Assembly (NCBI GenBank): GCA_039720395.1
Contig: CM077834.1
Span: 5,724,607-5,788,606, forward strand
Origin: Liquidambar formosana
Taxonomy: Eukaryota > Streptophyta > Magnoliopsida > Saxifragales > Altingiaceae
Length of the DNA: 64,000 nt
Direction: 5' to 3'
The notes below the pieces were generated by a model. That model was not told where the DNA came from. It saw only the letters and a program-made list of their open reading frames with translations, and ran no database searches. How positions within the stretch are numbered: the stretch's first letter is position 1; each line of letters begins with the position of its first letter. This document shows positions 23,201-35,024 of the stretch, in pieces. The position numbers and the translations under genes are program-made.

Positions 23201-23452
23201 TGGTGGCATGCAAGGCAATTATCCAAGTTGGGTGGATTGCAGCTTCAATGCAAATTGATTCCTTACAGGATATGAGCTTCTATGGTTTTTGACATGAAAT
23301 CAGCAGATCAAGAAAGAGTGCTTCTAAATACCAGCAAAAAGTAGCATGGCAGAGGTCTTATGGACCCTCTAAGAGAAACTCAAATATCAAAGAACTTTAT
23401 ACAAAGTATAACAATAGCAGAAAAACTTGGTTAGCTGGAAAAAGTTCTTACC
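20208..23452. other. Intergenic DNA before the F-box cluster
   Basis: A 23-bp tandem duplication (AAAGTAATGTATTAGAGATG plus ATT) sits at 20450-20495. The frames at 20624-20970, 21052-21339, 21743-21943 and 22453-22659 are short, lack a recognisable domain and lack splice partners. The right part should include the 3' untranslated region of gene A. Confidence 0.45.
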
Positions 23453-25304
23453 TCACAAAAACACAATTGCACAACCCCTTGAGCCTCTAGGAAGCATGTT
23501 CAACAGATTTCTACCTTTTTCTTGCTTCTTGGAATTCCCTAATAAGTTCTTATAACAACAAATGTTAATCCTCTCCAATACAAGTGCATTTTTCAGCAAA
23601 AATTCCAGAAAACATATCTCTGTATCATTCCCAAGAAAATTGTGGAGGTCAACTGTCTTGAGGTGAGACAAGAAACATTTAGGTACAGATTTCAAATTCC
23701 AGTCATCTTCACAAAGAAATATGCGGGGGTCAAGTCCCTGGATGGCATAAGAAATTAAATCAAATACATTGGTCAACAATGTAATAATTGAATTCTAGGT
23801 GCTAAGAAATCAACCTTGGCAAAAACAAGAGATTCTAAATTAGGTGAGCTTTGAAGCAACTCCATTAATGCTCCAATAGTGTGATTCTCAATTTCCATGC
23901 TGAACTCCAAATGGGTCAAGTTTTGAAATATAGGAAAATGATCTGGGATGTTTTCTGCAAGAAAAAGAGACTTTGCAAAATAATAAAGAAAAATAACTAG
24001 TCAATACAACAGAATCATATATATATGGTTCCAAATTCCAATCTTATAAGGGATCCCTGATACCAAGTTACATGCAGACTTCTAATCTCAGCCCTTTATT
24101 TCTAATCCAATAGTCAAAATGTAGCCGGACTTAGAATGAGGGTTACTGGGTCCATCATTGTGAGCATTAGATAAAAAAAAAAACTGAGATTAAAAGTTTA
24201 CATGTAACTTGCATGAGGGTTTCCTAATAAGATCAGGACTTAATGTATAGAATCACACACACAATTGACAAATATCAAGCTCCTTTTATTTATTTATTTA
24301 TTATCAATATGGAAATATAATTTTCTATGGAAGTTACTTTGACAAACAAAAAACAATACCTCAATGGTGCCATTAGATAATCTCACAGATTTAGCATTGT
24401 GAACCCCTCTAAGTAGTTTAACTCCACGGCGAGCAATTTCATTTCGCCTCTCACACAAATTTGGAATGTGAATAGATGCAACCAGTAATGAAGAAAGGTT
24501 GTATAGGAAAATATCATTTGATAAATTGCCAATGTACTTGAAAGATAAAAGATTTGCTGCATATATCTTAATCTCACAATCATTTAAATCATCTGTCTTC
24601 CCAAAGCATGGTAATTCATCTATTGTCAAGCTCTTTAGAGTGGGAATGGAAATTGTGATACTCTCTAAATTCATCCATTCACAATCTAATATAGCCAACT
24701 CTTGAAGGACTGGACAGCCAGAAAATAGTTTCTGAGTAGAGTAGTTTTCCATGAATGTAACAAAACGTAGTTGCAAGGATTTGAGGCTCGGAAAGGAAAT
24801 GCAATTGGGGAGTTTGAGTACACAATTCATTGCTATTTTCAAAGCTGTAAGTGATTCACAAGTAAAAATGCAACAGGGCAGCCCAAAAGGTTCTTCTACA
24901 AAGAAGCAGATATCGAGCTCTTGAACTTTATGCCTGACTGCGGTGGAGACCCACTCATTAACATAAGATGCATTGAAGAAAACTCGACATGAAAGACGAA
25001 ATCTTTTCAAATTTGACATGTCATGGAGCATAAGTACTCTTTCAACAAAATTCATGTAGCAAGTTCTCTCGTGTGGAGACCAAATGTTCTTTTCGCCAAA
25101 GTATAAAAGATCATCCAAGTCAATGTTGGGGAGAGAGGTCCACAGATATTTCCATCTTGTTGAAAACATGCAAAATCTTACTGCATCTTTGGTGGGTAGA
25201 AAGGAAAGGATGTGATGGAGAACAGAATCAGGTAAATTGCTGATTACATCTTCCCCTTCAACATTGTGCCTCTCATGAAACTTCTTCCTTTTGCAATTGC
25301 CCAT
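23453..25304 (-). CDS. F-box/LRR/FBD protein, gene A
   Basis: Predicted substrate receptor of an SCF ubiquitin ligase. The F-box would bind a SKP1-like adaptor, and the LRR and FBD parts would select a target, which is unknown. Coding exons are 25304-24360, 23970-23815 and 23737-23453, all phase 0, giving 461 residues. The N-terminus has the F-box ([20 protein letters not shown], then STRWKYLWTSLPN). Exon 1 continues with irregular leucine-rich repeats ([23 protein letters not shown]). Exon 2 carries LTHLEFSMEIENHTIGALM. Exon 3 carries the FBD domain (CFLSHLKTVDLHNF, FLLKNALVLERI, LPRGSRGCAIVF). An upstream in-frame ATG at 25349 would add 15 residues; 25304 is preferred because it aligns with the starts of B and D. 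Exon 2 uses an acceptor 18 nt upstream of another AG; only this one keeps the frame. A is the most diverged member of the cluster and has no visible damage. Confidence 0.88.
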
Positions 25305-25569
25305 CAATGCACCTTTTTTTCCTATAAGAATGGACACATAGATAATCATGAAAATACAATAGTGTTTTGGGTTATTAAATTATAATCACCAAACCTATAA
25401 ACCTAAAAACTTCCCCACCTATGATACAGATTATTACCTATGATACAGATTATTACGAGTTCCAACTATAAACACATAGAATTACATTACGGAAACCAGC
25501 CCATTTAAGAGCCTTCATTAAAAAAGGAATTGGATTGGATGCTTTAACAATCAATGGCATTGGCTAACT

Positions 25570-25571
<2 letters not shown>

Positions 25572-25605
<34 letters not shown>
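25572..25605. repeat. (AG)n microsatellite
   Basis: A run of AG dinucleotides between gene A and its possible leader exon. Confidence 0.95.
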
Positions 25606-25608
<3 letters not shown>

Positions 25609-26269
25609 GCATTAATTAGATCATTTGGGTTGATTCAGATAAGTATTCTATGAGAAACAGTGGAATTCTAAATCATAACACCCTATTCACAACAATGCAT
25701 TTTACAAAATTTTATGTAAAACAGAATGAAAAATTGGAAATTCCTCAAGACATCATTGTGATTGGGTTATCACAAATAACCCAACACAATGATGGACTTG
25801 TTTTTAAAAAATTTAAGGTAAAACAAAATGAAACAATCTAAACTCCTCAAGCCATCCAATCAACCAGAATAGAAATACTAGTTTTGAGGCAATCTCAAAC
25901 ATTGAAATCTCAATTTATGCTATAAAGATGCATACTACACCATAACAAGCCTTCCAAATTAGCTATGGTTCAAATCAAAACTCAACAAAAAAAACCCAAA
26001 ATTAAATTTTGGGAAAAAAAAAAATCATTATCACCATATCACCTTGTCAAAAAAGCATGAAGATACAAAAACATGAAAAGCAACATACAAGTAAGTGAAT
26101 AAAAATCCAATCTTTAAATGACCCCAAAAAAAAAAAAAAGAATCAAACTGAAAATCACAGTGGCTTCAAAAAAATCCCAAACAAATAGGAAACCATGAAC
26201 TGCAATAGCATCAAAATTGATACATACATACATACAAACATATATGAAACAGTGAAAAGGGCTGACCAG

Positions 26270-26480
26270 TACGTGATCAGATACTAGAGGGTGAAGTCCC
26301 CATGGAAGAAGAGAAGATAAAGAGAAGTAGTGGGTGCAGCAGCAGTGTTAGCCATGGGGGTCTGGTGGGTGCAGAGAGGTGTTTCCATCGGATGTCTGCG
26401 AAGGGACGGTGGCAGAGAGCTTGAGAAAGTCGGCCTCTCTTTCGTGTGATCATTCGAACCGCCATGGAAGAGGGAACTTG
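26270..26480 (-). other. Possible 5' noncoding exon of gene A
   Basis: A relatively GC-rich patch just upstream of gene A. On the minus strand it ends ATCACGTACTG before GTCAGC, a possible donor. Genes C and F appear to have spliced leaders in a similar place. This is a weak inference from composition and position. Confidence 0.3.
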
Positions 26481-28880
26481 CTTTATAAGACATTTTTGGA
26501 TTGTACGGTAGGAGAGTTTTGTAAGTTTCACGCGCGTTCAATGTACGTGGTCAACAAACCACGTTTAGCAAATGATTCGTTTCATTCGGTCAAGAGTCCA
26601 AAGGCTAACTAGAGGGTGCCTCATTTATCTTTACGATGATTTTTTCATTTTTCATACTTTAGGTATGAAATACAAAACACACATCACCCACCTTGAGATC
26701 TTCATAATGGTAAATTTTCAACATATATATATATATATATATAGATGTGTGTGCGCGCGCGCAATGTTACTTTTCAAATCATGCTTTTCATTAGGCTAAT
26801 CGTGTTCCAGATTGGGTTACTAACTTTGGACATTCATTTAAATCTAATTTATTGAGTTAATCATTTTCGTAAGTTTGTGTAGAGCATTTGTCAGGAAGAT
26901 GCCTTCGGTATATCTTTTCCACCTTGTACTCGTTTAATTCATTAATAATATTTTTTTCTTTTTAAAAGAAAAAGATGGAAAAAAAATTTGTTGTAAGGCA
27001 GTCTCACATGTTGACCGAAAGTCTTGGATGAGAAAGAATCAAACTATGATCAGCCATGTGAACAAATTACTAGGATATGGGAAAATAATTACAGTTCAAT
27101 TCTAATTTCTACTAACTAACTTCCTAATAAATGATTATTAACTTAACTAAGAATGACTATTAACTATAAAAAATTTTCCCATAGCCCGACCGATCTAAAA
27201 TTCTCCCTTGTTTATAAGAAATATATATTAAGAAAAAAATATTTTAATCGAAAATTATAAAGAGAAGAAAAAACCGAAGGATTTCCAATTCCTTAATTTA
27301 ATGACTTTATTCAGTGTGCCTGATAATTGATATATATCTCCTATGGGATACCTCCCATAGTCCCATCACATGATAGCACACAAAAGTGGGGCTATGTCTG
27401 AGCAGACATTTAGTAATTGAATTGCAATGGTTTTTCTCCACCATAAGGGATTTTTGCTCTTTAAGAAGTTCATCGAGGTTATCTCACTCAAGGCACACAC
27501 GCACACACAAAGCCAAAAAGGGCTCAAGCCACAAGTAATGACGCACACACACAAAAGTCTGAAGAAATTTGAAAGAAGAAGAAGAGGAAGAAAGGGTCAA
27601 GCCATAACAGTCCTTATCTGCCACCAAATCCTCCCATTAAAGGAAGCAGTATTACTTTGTACGAACAGCTATGTTTGCCCTCTTATCACCTCATTGCCCC
27701 CATCCACTTGGGCACATTATACTTTTTCAAGAGGGGAAGTGGAATTATTGATCTTCTTTGTCATGTTCACCACTTAATAAATGTAAACCAAATCAAACTA
27801 ATAGCCAATTTAGTAAAGTACTACCTCTCTTCTTCCCTCCATGCTGTGAAGAACTCCAATGTCACAATTAAACCATACCCAAAAAAACAGAAGTTTTTAG
27901 ACAATAAAATGCTAATAATGATTAATGGTCAAGAAAATATGTGCTCGTGTGATTGTAGGGAACTGAATTGACATAATAAGGGACTCATTGATTCATTAGG
28001 TAGTGCGTCGTAATTCTTTTTGGCTGCACAGATTAACCCACCACATGCCAAACCTTAATGGCAAAGGTACCATATATTTAATCAGAGTATGAGTTTGCCA
28101 TTAAGTGAATGCGCAACTATGTGACATGGTGCCAAACCATATGACTAATAAGGCTCCTCCAACCACGCGCACAATTCCAATATTAACATTGTCAAAAGAA
28201 ATCTTGTTGCTACATTTGGAGGATTAAGGCAAGCCTGCAGTTGGTTTGGAATTAAGAATTTTGGGACATCATTGCTAAAACAGCCCTCAACCAGCATTCT
28301 TAAGAGAAGCCAACCAGTTTAAGCTGCACGATGGTCTTCACCATATGCCAAACCTGAATGGTAGCACAGAGTAACCCACCACATGCCAAACCACTCTCAG
28401 AAGTAATTTTGATGTTAATTTCGGGGGATTAAGGAAGGCCTGCAGTCAGCTTGGAAGTTAGGATTTTGGCACATTGCTGACTAGCATTCAACCAGAATTA
28501 TTGAGGAGCCGAGTAGCTGACTGAGTCTAGGCCACACAGCAGTTTGTTTCTTGGTTGTATAGAATTCTTATGTCATTAGCATAAACAGTTTCATTGACTC
28601 AGGCACCTAAGAGGGATGAGAGCCACAATTCATGTGACCCTCCTTTGAAGAGGGGTAAAAATTTCAGTCCTTATTTCATCGTTGATTTTCCAATTATAAA
28701 CTTAATTTCCTCATACAGTACAAAGGTTCATTAGACATGGTTGACCAGCAGGATTGTCACCAAATCGAGTGTTCCAACATTTTTTTATTTTTTTGGGGTA
28801 GGGGTGGGGGGGTTTGTATCAGGTCCAATGGGCATTTGATTTAGCCATTAGCTAAAATTGCCGTGTTTTGGACATCAAAC
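26481..28880. other. Intergenic DNA right of gene A
   Basis: The stretch holds an (AT)n(GC)n run at 26724-26762 and no supportable gene; the 116-codon frame at 27427 is low-complexity. From about 28200, two diverged copies of a GGATTAAGGCAAGCCTGCAG-like unit (28225 and 28428) resemble the 3' flank of the F-box genes further right, so cluster remains may begin here. Confidence 0.45.
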
Positions 28881-29242
28881 CATTCAGTAAGAATTGGCAA
28901 ATTCTGGGTAAGAGATCATATTTCTTCTTGATGTTAACCCAACAGAGGCGAGAGCCAGCACAAACTATATTAACTACGTACAAGAAAAAGGAAAAAACAT
29001 GTATAATTACAATCCATGGCTCTAGCTTCTTTTACAATAGAGACATAATGACAGAAATGCCTTACAAATCAAATGGTAGGCTACAGATAAACTCATTAAC
29101 ATTAAGAAAATTCTCTCTCCCTCTCTCTCCCTCACACACACACACGAGTGTTGGGAAAATGGTTAATTTGTCCACCTTAACTCATTGCAAAATTTGGAGG
29201 TTAAGGCATGCCTGCAAGTATTGGAATGGAATTAACGATTTA

Positions 29243-29362
29243 GCACACTGCTATTGGATTGGCCCTCAAAGGTGCATTCTTGAGGAGCAAACCAAATTTG
29301 GGGCACATTGCTGTTGGATTGACCCTCAAAGGTGCATTCTTGAGGTGCAAACCAAAGTTTGA
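29243..29362. repeat. 60-bp tandem duplication
   Basis: Two copies, 29243-29302 and 29303-29362, share TTGGATTGRCCCTCAAAGG and TGCATTCTTGAGG. The single-copy form of this unit occurs downstream of genes B, C and E. Confidence 0.85.
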
Positions 29363-29824
29363 GGCACAAAGAAGTCTCATTATCGATTGTAGACCAATGC
29401 ACCCAATGTGAAGTATAAATCTTGTCTGGCTGCCAGAAAAGGGTACTGGGGCATCTCAGGGAGTTGCCATTGTCAACACATTTTCATCACTCTTAAAACA
29501 TTTTTAGCTACTAAACACAATAGGGCTTACAACAGTGTCATGAAAAATTAACATTAACATTTCTGAACCAAATTCGTTAACCATGCAATCTGCCAGTGAA
29601 TATCGACTATACAATCTGTAAATATGCAAGTCACAGGTTTTATTTTGTAATGAATCTGGAAGGGGAACTGAATTTAACCAGACAAAATTATTCATCAGAC
29701 AAGGCTGAGGAAAAAGAGGTTAACTAGCTAAATCAATAAACAAGAAAAATGGAGATACATTTCAAGGAAGATGATCCCATCAAAGACTTAGCGCGAGGGA
29801 AAAAAAAAGCAGGATAGTAAAACT

Positions 29825-29917
29825 TGACATGTCTTTGAAACCCTAGGAAACATCAGCAATTTCTTACTGACCTCCAACTTTTCTTCTTTGATTATATTGC
29901 TGTCAGTGACTATTTAA
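29825..29917 (-). pseudogene. FBD exon fragment (C-type)
   Basis: On the minus strand this matches the last 30 or so codons of gene C exon 3 (KFPRVSKTCQVILS region, GACATGTCTTTGAAACCCT on the plus strand) but with substitutions and no upstream exons. On its right it runs straight into sequence homologous to the 5' flank of gene B, so it is a relic left by a deletion. Confidence 0.75.
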
Positions 29918-30232
29918 GATGATGGGTTGTTGTATAAGCAGGCAGAAAATCGAGTTGGGAGTCCAAAGGCCTAGATTTTTATTAGCTTCCCTGGATGACT
30001 TAGGAACTTGAAGTGGGCAGTAAGTTTTGCTCATGCAAGTACCAATTTGGCGTTTCATGATATATCTTGTACAATTTTATCATATCATTTTTTTTTGGAT
30101 TTCGGTGTCATATCAACCAGAAAGTGAAAAGACAGGGCCACTATTCAATTGGTAGCAATTCATACTTGGCCAAAAAAAAAAAAAAAAAATGTAGCATTTA
30201 ATAGATCAAGTGTAGGCAAAGAACCAGTTGCA

Positions 30233-30655
30233 TTTTTTGGGAGGGACTATATCCACATATAATAAGAATAATAATAATTTTGCTCAATGGTGGTTAAATC
30301 TCACACCAAGATGGAATCTGGAAAGCCCAGAAAAGAAAGTCTTCAATAATGTAGTTTGGGATCCCATTGATGTCACTCATCTGTGATGTTGCGCTTAAAT
30401 TGCTGAAGAGGGTAAATGGTGTCCCTCGCCTTGTTTGAAGTTTAAAGTCAATGGCACCAACACAGAGAGCTCATCTGATCGAGACTATAACAGAGCTGCG
30501 GATGCTCTAACTAAGCATGCTCTTAGTTGTGTATAACCATGGAATCTGGTTAGAAGAATTTCCAAGTTGGTTGATTCTATTGGTGGAAGATAGTTCCATG
30601 TAGATGTGCTAATTACTTGAAATCTAATAAATATATGGATGTTTTGGCAACCAAA
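30233..30655 (+). pseudogene. RNase H-like retroelement fragment, copy 1
   Basis: This is the most decayed of three copies (others at 33534-34050 and 40080-40570). Read in pieces it gives the start of an RNase H-like domain (VPPPCLKFKFNGT-like in the better copies) and its end (NRAADALTKHAL), with the middle missing, then a run of A after TTTTGGC. This suggests a LINE or a related RNase H-bearing gene remnant. Confidence 0.5.
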
Positions 30656-31263
30656 AAAAAAAAATCTCTGATATCTATGATTGACCAAGTTTGGGCGCAA
30701 GGCTGGTATAGATTGACATACTAAGACATACTAAACAGGCCGGGGCATTGTGGATTGCAGTCATATTTGGAAAAAAAGGGAAAAAAAAACCACCCCCAAA
30801 ACTTTAAGCATGGACTAAGCGTGCAATCTTCAATGAACAATTATGTGAAATAGTGCACCCCCAGAAGCACTAGTCCACCTTAATTCGTTGCAAAATTAAG
30901 AGGTTAAGGCAGATCTGCAAGTTTTGGAATGGAATTAACGATTTAGGCACATTGATGTTGGATTGGCCCTCAAAGGTGCATTCTTGAGGAGCAAACCCAA
31001 GTTTGGGGCACAAAGAAGAAACAAGATGTAGTATTACAATCCACGGCTCTAGCTTCCTTTACAATAGAGACATAGTGACAGAAATGCCTTACAAATCAAA
31101 TGGTAGGCTACAAATAAACTCATAAACATTAAGAAAATTCTCTCTCTCTCTTTCCCTCGATCACACACACACTAGTGCTGGAAGAATGGAGAATAAGGTA
31201 AATAAGCAGAGATACATTCAAAACAGAGGATGTCATCAACATTATCCCCATAAAGCCAACAAT

Positions 31264-33145
31264 TCATGAAAACACAACTTTACATGTCTTTGAGCCCCTC
31301 GGGAACGTCAATAATTTTTTGCAAAGCTTCAACTCTTCCTTCTTTGTAGTATGAGCCTGAACTGTCAACTTATTCAAGACCATTGCATTCTCAAGGAAAA
31401 ATTTGACCAGTTTCAGCCCTTCTTCCTGCCACTCAAAATTCCAAATTTCAATTGTCTTAAGGTGAGACAGAAAACAAGAAGGTAAACAGCCATCCAAACT
31501 CCACCGGTGACCTTTGTTAAAAGAATCATAGGAATGCCCCTAACAATGAATGAAGGAAAATATTAGTTCAATACTGATTAGCATGCATTACTAGGCCGAA
31601 AGGTTTTTTTTTTTCGTTTTGCATCCCCACTAACCTCCATGAAGATAAGAGCTTCTAGACAAGGAAACCTTCCGAGTAAGGCTGAAAGCAATTGCCATTG
31701 AAACAAACTATCACAACCAAGCTCCAAATGGGTTACATTAAAAAATGTAGGCAGCATGTGAACGCGGAACCGAAGAGCCTTCAAACAAAGATGAGAATAA
31801 TAGTTTTATCAAACTCAAAGACTAAGGACACAAATCTACATCTCTAGCAAACAAAGCCTTAACCCCAACTACTTAGGGAAACTAATTCATAAAGGAGAGC
31901 GAGGTTCACACAATAGCTGCACAATACAATATGGGGCCCCAAGGCAAAATTTTAAACGAGGCTTTTTTGAACAAGGCGTAAGAGAATTTTAAATGGGGTC
32001 CTTTGTACAGGGGCTTTTTAATAAGTGGGGTTGGAGCCATAGGAGCTGGGCCAAAGGCAACCACCTCAATTCCTATGCTATCGACTATTGAGCCAACCCT
32101 GGATCTATAATGGGTGACATGTTCCAATAAAGAACATCTGTAAAAACATTTTTTATGGCTCTGAATATGTGACGCTTCATGTTATAGAGAAATGTCTGAG
32201 AAAGCTTACCCTCAAAGAACCACCGGATAAATGTAGAACCTTGACATTTGAGATCGCTTCAAGAAGTGGAAACATTAGACTATCACATTTGTAGTATCCC
32301 TGTTGTAGATCAATGTGAGCTTTGTCAAGAGATTTTAGGCCTTTTACAGTATACCCATTTGCCATATAATCAATAAACTTAAGGTATTTAAGAGTTGGAG
32401 CGTCGACCATGACTTCGTGACAGCAATAACCAGTATTATGTTCACCCTCCAACATACACTCCATGGTTAAGCTCTTCAGTGCAGGAGCAGAAATGTTAAG
32501 AATACGTATGTCATTCAACCCACATCCTAGTATAACCAAATCTTCAAGTACTAGAGAGCTAGCAATGAGCCTCTGAATTGAGTCATCATCCTGAAATATA
32601 ATAGAGTTGAGGTGGAGCATTTTGAGATTTGGTAAACAAACCTTAATAGGAACACTCAGAGAAAAATCAGCACCTAGTTTTAAAACCACCAAAGTCTGGC
32701 AAGTAAAAAGATCGCGAGGCAACATAGTGAAATCTTCCATAGAGATATAAAGATCAAGCTCTGGAACGTTAAGCAACAGTGTAGCACAAATCCATGAATT
32801 AACACGTGAGGCATCGTGGTCTTGATCACATTTGAGACGAAATATATTTATAGTAGATATCTTACGTAGTATCAGCACTCTGTCCACAAAATTCAGAAAA
32901 CTTCTCATTTTCCTCGCTAGGTCTTCATTACCCACTTGAGGATGCAAAAGTAAAGAATCATCAAAGTCAAGTAGAGGTATTGAATTACAAAGGTACTTCC
33001 ATCTGGTGGACAGAATTTTCGTCCCAACTGCATATTTTGTGGGAAGAAATGATAGGATGTGACAAAGAACCACGTCTGGTAAACTACTGATCCTGTCGAT
33101 GTCTTCTCCCTCAGGAAGCTTATGGCGTTTAGAGATTGAATCCAT
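31264..33145 (-). CDS. F-box/LRR/FBD protein, gene B
   Basis: Predicted SCF substrate receptor of the FBD class; target unknown. Coding exons are 33145-32210 (936 nt), 31778-31635 (144 nt) and 31539-31264 (276 nt), all phase 0 with GT-AG borders, for 451 residues. The F-box lies at about residues 18-60 ([17 protein letters not shown]). LRR-like segments follow (CLPNLKMLHLNSIIFQ, LEDLVILGCGLNDI, APALKSLTMECM). Exon 2 has [10 protein letters not shown] and PCLEALIFME. The FBD in exon 3 has CFLSHLKTIEIWNFEW, KFFLENAMVLNKLTV and FPRGSKTCKVVFS. Intron 1 holds an old repeat insertion (31906-32127) that gene D shares. A TATATA lies about 73 nt before the start. Gene D is a near-identical copy (most of the few differences by eye are single residues). 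No damage is visible. Confidence 0.9.
31906..32127. repeat. Repeat insertion in intron 1 of gene B
   Basis: A GGGGCCCCAAGGCAAAATTT-containing repeat fragment is shared at the same intron position in gene D (38520-38720). The insertion therefore predates the B/D duplication. Confidence 0.55.
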
Positions 33146-33217
33146 TTCTCATACTATGCTCTAGCTAAGAAAATAAGATTTGTTGGTGAGGCAAGTTTAT
33201 GTCAGATGATGGTTTGC

Positions 33218-33224
33218 TATATAA
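33218..33224 (-). promoter_or_regulatory. TATA box of gene B
   Basis: TTATATAG on the minus strand lies about 73 nt upstream of the start codon. The identical motif stands at the same distance before gene D. Confidence 0.55.
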
Positions 33225-33533
33225 GCAGGTAGAAAATGGGGTTGGGAGTCCAAAGGCCTGGATTTTTATTAGCTTCCCTGGATGACTTTGAAACTTGAAG
33301 AGAGCAGTAAGTTTTTTGCTCATGTGAGTAACAATTTGGCGTTTCAGATATCAAAGTTGAATGACAATGATATATGTAGTACAATTTTATCATACCATTT
33401 TTTTGGATTTCGGTGTCATATCAACGAGAAAAGTGAAAAGACAGGGCCACTATTGAATTGGTAGCATTTAATACTTGGGGGAAAAAAAAAGGTTGCGTTT
33501 AATAGATCAAGTGTAGGCAAAGAATCAGTTGCA

Positions 33534-34050
33534 TTTTTTGGGAGGGACTATATCCACATATAATAAGAATAATAACAATTTTGCTCAATGGTGGTTAAAT
33601 CTCACATCAAGATGGAATCTGGAAAGCCCAGAAAAGAAAGTCTTCAAGAATGTAGTTTGGGATCTCATTGATGTCACTCAGACAGTTCTAGCGGATGCAC
33701 ATGAATACAGGAGATCCTTGATCCAGGAAATGATAAATGAGAGAGAGAAAGAGAACTCGTCTGTGATGTAGTGCTTAAATTGCAGAAAAGGGTAAATGGT
33801 GTCCCCCACCTTGTTTAAAGTTCAAATTCAATGGCACCAACACAAAGAACTCATCTGATCGAAACTGTAACAGAGCTGCAGATGCTCTAACTAAGCATGC
33901 TCTTAGTTGTGGATAACCATGGAATCTAGTTAGAAGAATTTCCAAGTTGGTTGATTCTAACCTTGATGGAAGATAATTCAATGTAGACTTTGTAATTATT
34001 TTAAATCTAATAAATTATATGCATGTTTTGGCGGAAAAAAAACTACTCTG
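33534..34050 (+). pseudogene. RNase H-like retroelement fragment, copy 2
   Basis: An 80-codon open stretch (33529-33771, FAQWWLNLTSRWNLESPEKK) is followed, across stops, by PPPCLKFKFNGT and then NRAADALTKHALSCG. The first resembles the start of plant RNase H-like (RVT_3) domains, with its PP..K.N.DG pattern, and the second their end; the catalytic middle is absent. It sits between genes B and C and is duplicated between D and E. Confidence 0.5.
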
Positions 34051-34303
34051 ATATCTATGATTAACCGAGTTTGGCAGGGCGCAACGTATAGATCGACATA
34101 CAAAACTGGGTTCTTTGCCTCAAGCTAATCTTGGGCTGCCTTGACCCTTTTTTTGGTTAAATATTGATATGACATTTTATTTTTGTTTTGAATTAGGTGG
34201 TTCATAGTTTAAAGAACAAGGTGACAAGAATCATAGGATTTGATGCAATTTATTCAAAACACAGGGCATTGTGGATTGCAGTCATATTTGGAATAAAAGA
34301 GAG

Positions 34304-34322
34304 GGGGGGGGGGGGGGGGGGG
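34304..34322. repeat. Poly-G run between genes B and C
   Basis: A G homopolymer follows GAGAG. The duplicated site between genes D and E has a similar run at 40849-40872 of different length. Confidence 0.9.
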
Positions 34323-35024
34323 GAGGGAAAAACCACCCCCAAAACTTTAAGCGTGCAATCTTCAATGGACAATTATGTGAAATAGTGCACCACCCAGAGG
34401 CACTGGTCCACCTTAATTCGTTGCAAAATTTGGAGGTTAAGGCAGGACCTGCAAGTTTTTGAATGGAATTAACGATGCATGCCCTTTGCTGTCGGATTGT
34501 CCCTCAAAGGTGCATAAACCAAAATTTGATGCACAAAGAAGTCTCATAGTCGATTGAGGATTATAGAACATACATATACTAGGACTGACAGTTTCATCCA
34601 TAGATCAAAGCACCCTATGTGAAGTACAATTCCTGTTCACTCTGGCTGCCAAAAAGGGTACAGGAGCATCTCAGGGAGTTGCCATTGTCAACACATTTTC
34701 ATCTCTTAAAACTTTTTTATTTCTTCTAAAACGCAATAGAGCTTAGAATTAACAGTGTCGTGAAAAATTCACATTTCTGAACCAAATTCGTTAACCAAGC
34801 AATTTGCCAGTGAATATCGACTATACAATCTGTAAATATGCAAGTCACAAGTTTTATTTTGTAATGAATCCGGAAGGGGAACAGAGCTTAACCACACAAA
34901 ATTGTTCCCCGGATAAGGCCGAGGAAAAAGAGGCTAACTAGCAAAATCAATAAACAAGAAAAATGGAGATACATTTCAAGGAAAATGATCCCATTAAAGA
35001 CTTCATGCGAGGAAAAAAAAAAAA

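Larger units (their letters stand above)
28920..31263. other. Collapsed remains of further F-box tandem units
   Basis: By comparison with the intact B-C and D-E units, this stretch is a mosaic. 28920-29165 matches the 3' flank of B-type genes. 29168-29820 matches the 3' flank of C-type genes. 29825-29917 is the end of a C-type FBD exon. 29918-30130 matches the 5' flank of B-type genes. 30233-30655 is the RNase H-like fragment, and 30870-31020 is C-type 3' flank fused to the 3' flank of gene B. The gene bodies that should lie between these pieces are missing. Confidence 0.7.

Noticed and set aside
28868..29362. 164-codon plus-strand frame as a protein gene
   Set aside because: It crosses the 3' flanks of deleted F-box units and a 60-bp tandem duplication. 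The repeated peptide in it comes from that duplication.
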